From RYN-230 sp963837515 (GTDB taxonomy: Bacteria > Actinomycetota > Actinomycetes > Streptosporangiales > Streptosporangiaceae), in NCBI GenBank assembly GCA_963837515.1, contig CAWINT010000008.1:248001-312000 (forward strand): a stretch of DNA of 64,000 nucleotides, given 5' to 3'. Below the pieces are notes generated by a model, which saw only the letters and a list, made by a program, of their open reading frames with translations, did not search any database and was not told the origin of the DNA. Positions within the stretch are counted from its first letter, which is position 1. The number at the start of each line of letters is the position of its first letter. Both the position numbers and the translations under genes were made by a program. Below, piece by piece: positions 48,250 to 55,519 of the stretch.

Positions 48250-49914
48250 ATGACCATCTGGTCTCCGCTTCGGTCTGTCAGGCAGGTTTTACTGCTGCTG
48301 GGCGCGGCGCTCGTCCTGGCGGCTGGCGCCATGGTGGCGGCGGGTGCGGCACCAGCGTCGGCGGCGTCACTCCCGTGTGACATCTACGCGTCGGCTGGCA
48401 CTCCGTGCGTGGCCGCGCACAGCACGACGCGGGCGCTGTACGCGAGCTACAACGGCCCGCTGTATCAGGTGCGCCGCTCCTCGGACAACAGCACGGCCAG
48501 CATCTACCCGCTCAGCGCCGGCGGGGTCGCCAACGCCGCCACGCAGGACTCCTTCTGCGCTGGGACGTCGTGTGTGATCACCGAGATCTTTGACCAGTCC
48601 GGGCGGGGCAACAACCTCACCGATGCGCCGGGGGGCGGGGCGGCCGGCGGCCCGGACAACCTGGCCAACGCGACCGCCGCACCGGTGACGGTCGGTGGTC
48701 ACAAGGCGTACGGGGTTTACGTGGCGGCGGGCACCGGCTACCGCGATGACAGCACGTCGGGGATCGCCACCGGCGACTCGGCGGAGGGTGAGTACGCCAT
48801 CTTCGACGGCACGCATTACAACGGCGGCTGCTGTTTCGACTACGGCAACGCCGAGACCAATAACAACGACACCGGCGCCGGCCACATGGAAGCCATCTAT
48901 TTCGGCAACATCAAGGTGTGGGGCTACGGCAGCGGCAACGGCCCCTGGATCATGGCCGACATGGAGAACGGCCTGTACTCCGGGCAGAACGCCGGCTACA
49001 ACGCCAACGACCCGACGACCGACTACCACTACACCACCGCGATGATCGAGGGTGAATCCAACCAGTGGGCCATCCTGGGCGGCAACGCCCAGTCCGGCGG
49101 CCTGTCCACCGACTACAGCGGGCCGCGCCCCGCCGGGTATAACCCGATGCACAAGGAAGGCGCGATCATCCTGGGCATCGGCGGGGACAACAGCAAGGGC
49201 TCGGCCGGCACCTTCTACGAAGGCGTGATGACCTCCGGCTACCCGTCGGCCGCCACCGAGAACGCCGTCCAGGCCAGCATCGTCGCCGCCGGCTACGGAT
49301 CGTCCGTGAGCACCGGCGGGAACACAGTCACCGTCACCAGCCCGGGCAATCAGAGCGGGACGGTAGGGACGGCGGCGAGCGTGCAGATCCACGCCAGCGA
49401 CTCCGCCTCCGGCCAAACGCTCAGCTACTCGGCTTCCGGGTTGCCCGCGGGCCTGTCGATCAGCTCCTCGACCGGCCTGATCTCGGGGACGCCCACCGCG
49501 GCGGGAACCTCAACCGTCACGGTGACCGCCACCGACGGCACCGGTGCCGCCGGCTCCGCCACCTTCAGCTGGGCCGTCTCCACCTCCGGGGGTGGCGGTG
49601 GCAGCTGCCATGTCAGCTATACCAAGGCCAGCGAGTGGGGCGGCGGGTTTGTAGCTAACGTCACCATTGGCAACACCGGCACCTCGGCAATCAACGGCTG
49701 GACGCTGAAATTCACCTTCCCGGGCGATCAGCACATCACGAACGCGTGGAGCGGGTCGGTCACCCAGTCCGGCGAAGCCGTGACGATTACCAACGCCAGC
49801 TACAACGGCTCGATCCCCGCTGGCGGCAGCACCTCGCTCGGCTTCCAGGGCACGTGGACCTCTAGCGACGCATCGCCCACCAGTTTCACCGTCAACGGCG
49901 CCACCTGCGCGTGA
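48250..49914 (+). CDS. secreted GH54 alpha-L-arabinofuranosidase B with Ig-like and CBM2 modules
   Basis: 554 aa from ATG 48250 (AGGAGGTAGGT upstream). Signal peptide about 1-40 ('VLLLLGAALVLAAGAMVAAG', ASA-A). Residues about 41-355 are the ArfB catalytic domain: 'LPCDIYASAGTPCVAAHSTT', 'ITEIFDQSGRGNNL', 'GGCCFDYGNAETNNNDTGAG' (the cis-Cys-Cys motif of GH54), 'MEAIYFGN'. An Ig-like He_PIG module follows (about 358-445, 'GLPAGLSISSSTGLISGTPT'), then a CBM2 (about 455-554, 'GGFVANVTIGNTGTSAINGW'). It should release arabinose from arabinoxylan or arabinan outside the cell; CBM2 binds cellulose or xylan. Confidence 0.92.
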   Translation: MTIWSPLRSVRQVLLLLGAALVLAAGAMVAAGAAPASAASLPCDIYASAGTPCVAAHSTTRALYASYNGPLYQVRRSSDNSTASIYPLSAGGVANAATQDSFCAGTSCVITEIFDQSGRGNNLTDAPGGGAAGGPDNLANATAAPVTVGGHKAYGVYVAAGTGYRDDSTSGIATGDSAEGEYAIFDGTHYNGGCCFDYGNAETNNNDTGAGHMEAIYFGNIKVWGYGSGNGPWIMADMENGLYSGQNAGYNANDPTTDYHYTTAMIEGESNQWAILGGNAQSGGLSTDYSGPRPAGYNPMHKEGAIILGIGGDNSKGSAGTFYEGVMTSGYPSAATENAVQASIVAAGYGSSVSTGGNTVTVTSPGNQSGTVGTAASVQIHASDSASGQTLSYSASGLPAGLSISSSTGLISGTPTAAGTSTVTVTATDGTGAAGSATFSWAVSTSGGGGGSCHVSYTKASEWGGGFVANVTIGNTGTSAINGWTLKFTFPGDQHITNAWSGSVTQSGEAVTITNASYNGSIPAGGSTSLGFQGTWTSSDASPTSFTVNGATCA

Positions 49915-49929
49915 CCTAGCGCACCGACT

Positions 49930-49967
49930 CTCCCGGGCGGGCCCCCTCCGGGCGGCCCGCCCGGGAG
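49930..49967. terminator. hairpin after the arabinofuranosidase gene
   Basis: CTCCCGGGCGGGCC (49930-49943), ten-base loop, GGCCCGCCCGGGAG (49954-49967). A perfect 14-bp stem, 16 bases after the stop codon. Confidence 0.75.
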
Positions 49968-50025
49968 GGCAAACCGGCCGCACCGGCCTGCCCGCCATCT
50001 CGATCCAGGAAGGAAGCTTCGCAGG

Positions 50026-50760
50026 CTGAAGGTTCCCCGCCGTATCTTGCGCGCCGCGCTGGCGGCGTTGGCCGGGTTAGTGTCCGCCGCGGCACTGGGC
50101 GTCGCCATCCCGGCCACCCAGGCACTGGGCGTCGCCATCCCGGCCACCCAGGCACTGGCCGCGGACAGCGCCACGATCAATGGCGCGGCTGCCTATCAGA
50201 CCATGGCCGGATTCGGCATGTCCGAAGCCTTCGGCCAAGCCTCCGGCCAAGCCTCCGGCCAAGCCTCCGGCCAAGCCTCCGGCCAAGCCTCCGGCCAAGC
50301 CTCCGGCCAAGCCTCCGGCCAAGCCTCCGGCCAAGCCTCCGGCCAAGCCTCCGGCCAAGCCTCCGGCCAAGCCTCCGGCCAAGCCTCCGGCCAAGCCTCC
50401 GGCCGAAGCCTCCGGCCAAGCCTCCGGCCAAGCCTCCGGCCAAGCCTCCGGCGTGATGAATTCGTCCTCGTCGGTGCAGAATCAGGCGGGTTCGTGGCCA
50501 ACGTGGCCATCACCAACACCGGCAGCACCCCGGTCAGCGGGTGGACGCTGAGGTTCACCTTCCCGGGCGACCAGAAGATCACCAACGCGTGGAACGGCAC
50601 GGCCACCCAGTCCGGCCAGAGCGTGACGATCACCAACGCCAGCTACAGCGCCTCGATCCCGGCCGGCGGTAATATCTCGGCCGGCTTCCAGGGCACCTGG
50701 ACGGCCAGCGACGCCGCCCCGGCCAGCTTCACCCTCAACGGCACCACCTGCACGACGTAA
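50026..50760 (+). pseudogene. remnant GH30-like secreted enzyme: signal peptide, repeat array and CBM2
   Basis: AGGAAGGAAG precedes CTG 50026, in the place of a normal start for 'LKVPRRILRAALAALAGLVS', a typical signal peptide; TTG 50047 is the next possible start. 'ALGVAIPATQ' is duplicated. After 'INGAAAYQTMAGFGMSEAFG', the usual opening of GH30-type hydrolases, the whole catalytic domain is missing and replaced by about 18 copies of a 12-bp unit (GCCTCCGGCCAA). A 13-bp unit shifts the frame from Gly-Gln-Ala-Ser to Leu-Arg-Pro-Ser repeats, and a second shift near 50480 restores 'GGFVANVAITNTGSTPVSGW', a CBM2. The frame stays open but no enzyme domain remains. Confidence 0.75.
50232..50452. 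repeat. 12-bp GCCTCCGGCCAA array
   Basis: About 18 almost perfect units, 14 before and 4 after one 13-base unit (GGCCGAAGCCTCC) near 50401. Encodes Ser-Gly-Gln-Ala in one frame. Confidence 0.9.
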
Positions 50761-50772
50761 CGGCCCGCCCGT

Positions 50773-50815
50773 CCTGTCCCGCGCCCCGCCCAGCCCTCCT
50801 GGGGCGCGGGACAGG
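50773..50815. terminator. hairpin after the CBM2 gene
   Basis: CCTGTCCCGCGCCCC (50773-50787), 13-base loop, GGGGCGCGGGACAGG (50801-50815). Perfect 15-bp stem, 12 bases past the stop. Confidence 0.75.
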
Positions 50816-51194
50816 CTCCCGGCCCCGGGCCGCGGGGCCGCGGGGCCGCGCCAGCTCGCCCGATCCATCAGCGGTGTGCATTACCCCCCGGATCCGGGGG
50901 GTAATGCACACCGCTGATGGATCCGTCCTCCCCCCGGGCTGGCGACCGACGCCGGACAGGCCCCGCCCCCGCCTACCGTCGGCCCCCGCCTACCGTCGGC
51001 GCCAGCGCGGGGCGGGGCGGTCAGTCGTGGCCGGAGTAGCGGTCAGCCTTGGCCGGAGTAGCTGAACCAGTCGAAGTCGGCGACGCGGGTAGGCGCCACC
51101 TGCACCACCTGACCCGCGCGAGCCGGGCAGCGGCACAGCCGGCGGGCCGAACCTGGGGCCGCCGGCTGCGGCCGCCCTGCCGCCCGGCGGCGCC
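50816..51194. other. intergenic region with a 62-bp palindrome
   Basis: No gene I can support. It contains the 62-bp perfect palindrome (50862-50923), two copies of CCGCCTACCGTCGG (about 50970-51000) and two copies of GGCCGGAGTAGC (about 51030-51062). A short minus-strand reading ending 'ADFDWFSYSGQG' resembles a protein tail but has no start or domain. Confidence 0.6.
50862..50923. repeat. perfect 62-bp palindrome
   Basis: 31-base arms without mismatch or loop: GATCCATCAGCGGTGTGCAT then TACCCCCCGGA (50862-50892), and the exact complement to 50923. The centre is GGATCC. It lies between convergent genes, after an ordinary hairpin terminator. It may be a second bidirectional terminator or a protein-binding site. 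Confidence 0.85.
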
Positions 51195-51866
51195 TTACCC
51201 GTCGGCCGCGATGATCTGCTGGGCCACCGAGGCCAGGTCCCGGCCGATGATGGCGGGCCGCTCCCCGACGGGGCTGAGCACCATGCCGGGGCGGGCGACG
51301 AATGCGGCCTGGCAGCCGGCGGCCATCGCCCCGGCGATGTCCCAGGAGTGCGCGGCGACCAGCCGCACGTCGCCAATGCTGACGCCGCAGTGTTCCGCGA
51401 CCGCGTGGTAAGGCTGCGGCGCGGGCTTGAGGTGGCCCGTGCTGTCGGCCGAGATCACGGCCTCGAAGTGGCCGCGCAGGCCCGCGCTGGCCAGCTGGGC
51501 CTCGGCCACGTGCTGGACGGAGTTGGTCAGGGCGACCAGCCGCAGCCGCGTTCCGGCCAGGCCGTCGAGCGCGCCTGGTACCTCCGGGTGGGGCGGCAGC
51601 GAGCTCATCCGGCCCACCAGGCCGTCGATATCGCTGGTTGCCAGCGGGATGCCCGCACGCTCGGCGAGCATGGCCAGCGCGGCCCGCTGGGCCGTGGTGA
51701 AGTCCACGTACTGGCCGGTAAGGCCTCCGGTGAAGGCCACCTGCAGCATCAGCGCGAACCACTGCGGCCGCAACGCCGCGTCACCCAGCAGCGCCTCGAA
51801 CGGCGCATCGAGGACCGCCAGGTCCAGGAGCGTCTCGTTGACGTCGAACGCGATCACGCTGGCCAT
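51195..51866 (-). CDS. haloacid dehalogenase type II
   Basis: 223 aa. 'VIAFDVNETLLDLAVLDAPF' has the nucleophile Asp8 (DxNxTL), 'RLVALTNSVQHVAEAQLAS' gives motif II (S/T-N), 'VISADSTGHLKPAPQPYHAV' motif III (Lys), 'VRLVAAHSWDIAGAMAAGCQ' motif IV (H-S-W-D). The H-S-W-D form is typical of L-2-haloacid dehalogenases, which hydrolyse 2-haloalkanoic acids to hydroxy acids. Cytoplasmic; single gene just downstream of the AraC gene on the same strand (20-base gap), so probably controlled with it. Confidence 0.9.
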   Translation of the reverse strand: MASVIAFDVNETLLDLAVLDAPFEALLGDAALRPQWFALMLQVAFTGGLTGQYVDFTTAQRAALAMLAERAGIPLATSDIDGLVGRMSSLPPHPEVPGALDGLAGTRLRLVALTNSVQHVAEAQLASAGLRGHFEAVISADSTGHLKPAPQPYHAVAEHCGVSIGDVRLVAAHSWDIAGAMAAGCQAAFVARPGMVLSPVGERPAIIGRDLASVAQQIIAADG

Positions 51867-51886
51867 TAGCGCCTCCTTCCTCTAGA

Positions 51887-52687
51887 TCAGGTGAGGTGAT
51901 GGGCCTGGTCCGTAGTCAGGGTACGGGTGTGGAAATATGCGGCGGGGGTGAGGCCGGTTTCCTTGCGGAAGGCGGCGACGAAGGCGCTCGGGGTCTGGTA
52001 GCCGACGTGCCGGGCGACGGTGGCCACCGCTTGGCCCGCGGCCAACTGGGGAAGCGCGGCCTGGAGCCGGACCAGGCGGCGCCACTGGGCGAACGTCATT
52101 CCGGTGCCCGCCTGGAAGGCCCTGGCCAGGGTGCGCGCGCTGGCCCCGGCCTCCTTGCCCCACTCGGCCAGGGTCCGCTCGTCGGCCGGGTCGGCGAGCA
52201 GCGCGACGGCCACCTCCGCGGCGCGCTGGTCAGCCGGCAGCCGGACCTGGATGGTGGTCATCGGGACCGGATGCAGCAGGTCACCCAGCAGCGCCTCGGC
52301 CCGGGACCGCTGCCCGGCCTCCAGGGTGTCGCGGGCGAGGTAGCCGATGAGCTCGGCCAGCAGCCGGCCGACCGCGACCGGCACCGGGCCGGTCCACCTG
52401 TGTGGGGAGCGGTCGGGACGCAGGTAGAGCGAGCGCATGGTGGCCGTTCCGGCAGCGAGCGTCTCGTGCCGGAGACCGGCGGGGAGCCACAGCGCCCGGG
52501 TCGGCGGCAGCACCCAGTCCGCCGCCTCGGTCCGCACGGTGAGCACGCCGCGGACCGCCCAGGCCAGTTGGTGGTCGTCGTGGACGTGCCAGTTGAACAC
52601 CGCCCCGGACGGCATGGGGAAGGTGGCCACGATCACCGCACCCGAGGTACTCGCCCACGGGTCACCGGCTTGTCCGTCCTGAGACAT
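51887..52687 (-). CDS. AraC family transcriptional regulator
   Basis: 266 aa. N-terminal cupin: 'NWHVHDDHQLAWAVRGVLTV', 'ALWLPAGLRHETLA'. C-terminal double HTH: 'ADERTLAEWGKEAGASARTL', 'ARAFQAGTGMTFAQWRRLVR', 'VATVARHVGYQTPSAFVAAF', 'RKETGLTPAAYF'. It probably senses a small molecule with the cupin and activates or represses nearby genes, perhaps the dehalogenase downstream. Its start codon lies in CATGAC-TT-GTCATG (52685-52698), a palindrome that could be an autoregulatory site. Confidence 0.92.
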   Translation of the reverse strand: MSQDGQAGDPWASTSGAVIVATFPMPSGAVFNWHVHDDHQLAWAVRGVLTVRTEAADWVLPPTRALWLPAGLRHETLAAGTATMRSLYLRPDRSPHRWTGPVPVAVGRLLAELIGYLARDTLEAGQRSRAEALLGDLLHPVPMTTIQVRLPADQRAAEVAVALLADPADERTLAEWGKEAGASARTLARAFQAGTGMTFAQWRRLVRLQAALPQLAAGQAVATVARHVGYQTPSAFVAAFRKETGLTPAAYFHTRTLTTDQAHHLT

Positions 52688-52741
52688 GACTTGTCATGGT
52701 ACGCCGTTGCTGCCAGCGTGCACCGGCCCTAACGTCAGGGC

Positions 52742-53359
52742 ATGAACCCTGAGCACGAGAAACTGTGCGGCAGCCCGGAGTGGGCCGCCTGGCTGCAATC
52801 CGAGGTCCTGGCCGCGCTGACCGCCGGGGCCGGCCTGGGCCAGGACGCGCTAGAGATCGGCCCCGGCCCGGGTGCGGCGACCGGCTGGCTGGCCGAGCGT
52901 GTGACCAGGCTGACCGCGCTGGAAGCCGACCCGGCCACGGCCGCCCGGCTGGCCGCCCGCTACCCGCAGGTCACCGTCGACACCGGGGACGCCACCGCGA
53001 TGCCCTACCCGGGCGGCTCGTTCGACTCGGTGGCCTCGTTCACGATGCTGCATCACGTAGCCGCCCGCGAAGCACAGCAGCAGATCCTCAGCGAGGCGGT
53101 GCGATTGCTGCGGCCCGGCGGGACGCTGCTCGGCTCCGACAGCCTGGGCAGCAACGACCTGCACCACTTCCACGTGGGTGATGTCTACAACCCGGTCGAT
53201 CCGGCCACCTTGCTAATCTGGCTTCGCGGGCTCGGCTGCACGCCGGTCACCATCACCGTCGGTGAGGTGCTGATGTTTACCGCCCGCAAGCCTGGCCGTG
53301 CCGCCGGGGACGCGACCGGTCCATGGGAACCGCTGCACCGGACGGCGGTCAGCCCGTGA
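52742..53359 (+). CDS. class I SAM-dependent methyltransferase
   Basis: 205 aa. 'DALEIGPGPGAATGWLAERV' is motif I (E/D-x-G-x-G-x-G), 'LTALEADPATAARLAARYPQ' motif post-I acidic, 'VTVDTGDATAMPYPGGSFDS' and 'VASFTMLHHVAAREAQQQIL' motifs II-III, 'RLLRPGGTLLGSD'. A UbiE/Methyltransf_11 type enzyme; acceptor unknown. It overlaps the next gene by TGATG, so the two are coupled. Confidence 0.9.
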   Translation: MNPEHEKLCGSPEWAAWLQSEVLAALTAGAGLGQDALEIGPGPGAATGWLAERVTRLTALEADPATAARLAARYPQVTVDTGDATAMPYPGGSFDSVASFTMLHHVAAREAQQQILSEAVRLLRPGGTLLGSDSLGSNDLHHFHVGDVYNPVDPATLLIWLRGLGCTPVTITVGEVLMFTARKPGRAAGDATGPWEPLHRTAVSP

Positions 53360-54108
53360 TGACGGCGGCCCCGCTGCGGACCGCGATCACCGGGCTGATC
53401 GGGCTGGCGGCCACCGAAGAGGAGATGCTGCTCGCCACCGCCCCGGACGCCGAGCCGGGCAGCCCCGACCGCTGGGCGGTGCTGCCGCTGCTCGCGCACA
53501 ACGCCGAGTTCCGCCACCAGCAGGTCATCCGGCTGCGTGCGGTGGGCCGCGGGGAAACGCCCCCCAGCTTCGCCGAGATCGACCACCGGTCGCCGGAAAC
53601 CTACCGGCGGTACCGCGCCGCGGCCGCGGCGGAGGTGACCAGGGCGGCCCGGCAATCGGCCAGCGACCTGATCGACGGGCTGCGCGCGGTATCCGACACC
53701 GATCTCAGCGACTCCTCCCGTCACCCGTGGCTGCGCGGCCGTCAGCTGTGGCTGCAGGTCGTGGTCCGCGGCTTCTGGCACCCGGCCGGGCACCTCGGCG
53801 ACTACCACATCACCCACGGTCACCCCAGCCGCGCCGTCGCCCTGCATGCCCACGCCCTCGCCACCGCGCGCTACCTGGCCGCGCCGGATCCGGCGCTCGG
53901 CATGGCCGCCTACAGCCTGGCCTGCGCCCAGGCTCAGGAGGACGCGGATCGTACGGCCGTCGGGACGCTGGCGGCGGCCATTGAGCTCAACCCGGACCTG
54001 GCTGCCAACGCCCGCCGGGATCCCGACCTGGCCCGGCTCCGGGACAGCGGGAACCTGGACCAGATCCTGAGGCCAGCCGCCGGCCATGAGCACGGAGGCC
54101 GGCGATGA
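53359..54108 (+). CDS. maleylpyruvate isomerase/DinB-like protein with TPR-type C-terminus
   Basis: 249 aa from ATG 53359, overlapping the methyltransferase stop (TGATG). The N-terminal ~150 residues form a four-helix DinB/ClbS-like bundle ('LPLLAHNAEFRHQQVIRLRA', 'LWLQVVVRGFWHPAGHLGDY' with conserved His), and the rest resembles a tetratricopeptide segment ('AYSLACAQAQEDADRTAVGT', 'AAAIELNPDLAANARRDPDL'). Metal-dependent thiol transferases share this fold; the activity here is unknown. Its 3' end overlaps the convergent decarboxylase gene by 122 bases, one of the longest overlaps in the window. Confidence 0.78.
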   Translation: MTAAPLRTAITGLIGLAATEEEMLLATAPDAEPGSPDRWAVLPLLAHNAEFRHQQVIRLRAVGRGETPPSFAEIDHRSPETYRRYRAAAAAEVTRAARQSASDLIDGLRAVSDTDLSDSSRHPWLRGRQLWLQVVVRGFWHPAGHLGDYHITHGHPSRAVALHAHALATARYLAAPDPALGMAAYSLACAQAQEDADRTAVGTLAAAIELNPDLAANARRDPDLARLRDSGNLDQILRPAAGHEHGGRR

Positions 54109-55519
54109 TCGCTGCTACGTCGGCACGGGTCATGCCGGGATTCACGATGCAGGCGCGCAGGGCGAAGGCGCCATCGACCCGGGTGCCGGCCAGGAACGCC
54201 TGGCCGCTGAGCTGGATGGCGCGCAGCAGAGCCTGGTTGTGCGCGTCCAGCTGGCCCGGATCCAGGCCGGGCGGGTGGTGCCGGAAGCAGACCACGCTGA
54301 GGCCGCGGCCCAGCACCTCGAAGTCGGCCGACTGGGCCAGGGCGCGGCGCAGCCGGGTGGCCAGGGCGAGGTCGCGGGTGATCAGTTCGCGGTAACCGGC
54401 CCGGCCGAGGTGGCGTAGCTGGAACCACACCTTGAGGGCGCGGAACGGGCGGGTCTGCTCCAGGCCGTACTCGGCGAACCACGGCGGCCCGCCGGGGCCG
54501 TCCTCGTCCCCGTCGGTGCGCAGGTACGGCGGGACCAGGCTGAACGTGTCGCGGGCCGCCGCGCCGTCACGGATCAGCACCAGGCCCGCGTCCACCGGGA
54601 CGTACAGCCACTTGTGCGCGTCCAGCCCGAGGCTGTCCGCGGCGGCGAGGCCACGGCGCGCCGCCGCGTAGCCGGGCAGCAGCATGATCGCGGGGCCGCC
54701 GTAGGCCGCGTCCACGTGCAGCCAGGCACCGTGCCGGGCGCAGACCGCGGCGATCTCCGCCAGTGGGTCCACCGCCCCGGTGTTGACCGTCCCGGCGGTG
54801 GCGACCACCGCCACGGTGAGCTTCCCGGCGGCGCCGTCGGCCCGGAGCAGCTCATCCAGCCGGTCCGGGTCCATCCGTCGCCGGGTATCGGACGCCACGA
54901 TCCGGATCCGGGCCGAGCCGAGACCGAGCAGCTCCGCGGCCTTGGCCACGCAGCTGTGCGTCTCGGTCCCCGTGTACAGCACCAGGCGGTCATCCACCCC
55001 GGCCAGGCCGTCGGCCCGGTCGTCCAGGCCCGCCCGCGCGCAGGCCCGGTGCCGGGCTACCGCCAGCGCGGTTAGCGTGGCCGCCGACCCGCCGCTGACC
55101 AGCTGGCCGGAGTGACCGCCGGTCCAGCCCAGCAGGTCGGCGAACCAGCGGACCACCTGATGCTCCAGGTGCACGGCGGCGTGGTGCCCGCCCGCCACGC
55201 TCGGGTTCATCGCGGCGGCCAGGGCCCCGGCCAGCACGCCCAGCGGGTGCGGCGGCGAGTTGACCCAGGCCGCGAACCGGGGATGCCCGTTGCCGAACGG
55301 GTAGGGCGCGATGTCCCGGGCGAACTCGGCGAGCAGATCGTCGGGCGGGGTGCCGTGCGCCGGCCAGTCCGCGCGGCGTAGCCCGGTCACCAGCTCAGCG
55401 GGCGGCACCTGGTACACCGGGCCGCCGGGCAGGCCGGTCAGGTAGTCCGCGACCAGATCGGCGACCAGGTGACTGACCCGGCGGAGCTCCGCCGGGGACC
55501 AGGAAAAGCCCGGGGTCAC
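53987..55519 (-). CDS. PLP-dependent decarboxylase (aromatic-L-amino-acid/group II type)
   Basis: 510 aa from GTG 55519, in a GTGA overlap with the HelD gene. Group II fold: 'HPRFAAWVNSPPHPLGVLAG', 'SGGSAATLTALAVARHRACA', 'ETHSCVAKAAELLGLGSARI', 'GTVNTGAVDPLAEIAAVCAR', 'AWLHVDAAYGG' (Asp for PLP ring N) and 'LGLDAHKWLYVPVDAG' (Lys Schiff base). It decarboxylates an aromatic or related L-amino acid to an amine. The normal family end is near 'AGLRAHGRRL'; the last ~25 residues are Gly/Pro-rich and antisense to the DinB-like gene. Confidence 0.92.
   Translation of the reverse strand: MTPGFSWSPAELRRVSHLVADLVADYLTGLPGGPVYQVPPAELVTGLRRADWPAHGTPPDDLLAEFARDIAPYPFGNGHPRFAAWVNSPPHPLGVLAGALAAAMNPSVAGGHHAAVHLEHQVVRWFADLLGWTGGHSGQLVSGGSAATLTALAVARHRACARAGLDDRADGLAGVDDRLVLYTGTETHSCVAKAAELLGLGSARIRIVASDTRRRMDPDRLDELLRADGAAGKLTVAVVATAGTVNTGAVDPLAEIAAVCARHGAWLHVDAAYGGPAIMLLPGYAAARRGLAAADSLGLDAHKWLYVPVDAGLVLIRDGAAARDTFSLVPPYLRTDGDEDGPGGPPWFAEYGLEQTRPFRALKVWFQLRHLGRAGYRELITRDLALATRLRRALAQSADFEVLGRGLSVVCFRHHPPGLDPGQLDAHNQALLRAIQLSGQAFLAGTRVDGAFALRACIVNPGMTRADVAAIIAGLRAHGRRLASGSGPGSRCPGAGPGRDPGGRWQPGPG

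Noticed and set aside
50862..50923. Insertion-sequence ends at the long palindromes
   Set aside because: No transposase gene, target duplication or paired copy is seen at any of them.
51043..51194. Tail-like minus-strand peptide 'TRVADFDWFSYSGQG'
   Set aside because: No start codon, upstream domain or ribosome site; the longer reading crosses the dehalogenase gene in another frame.
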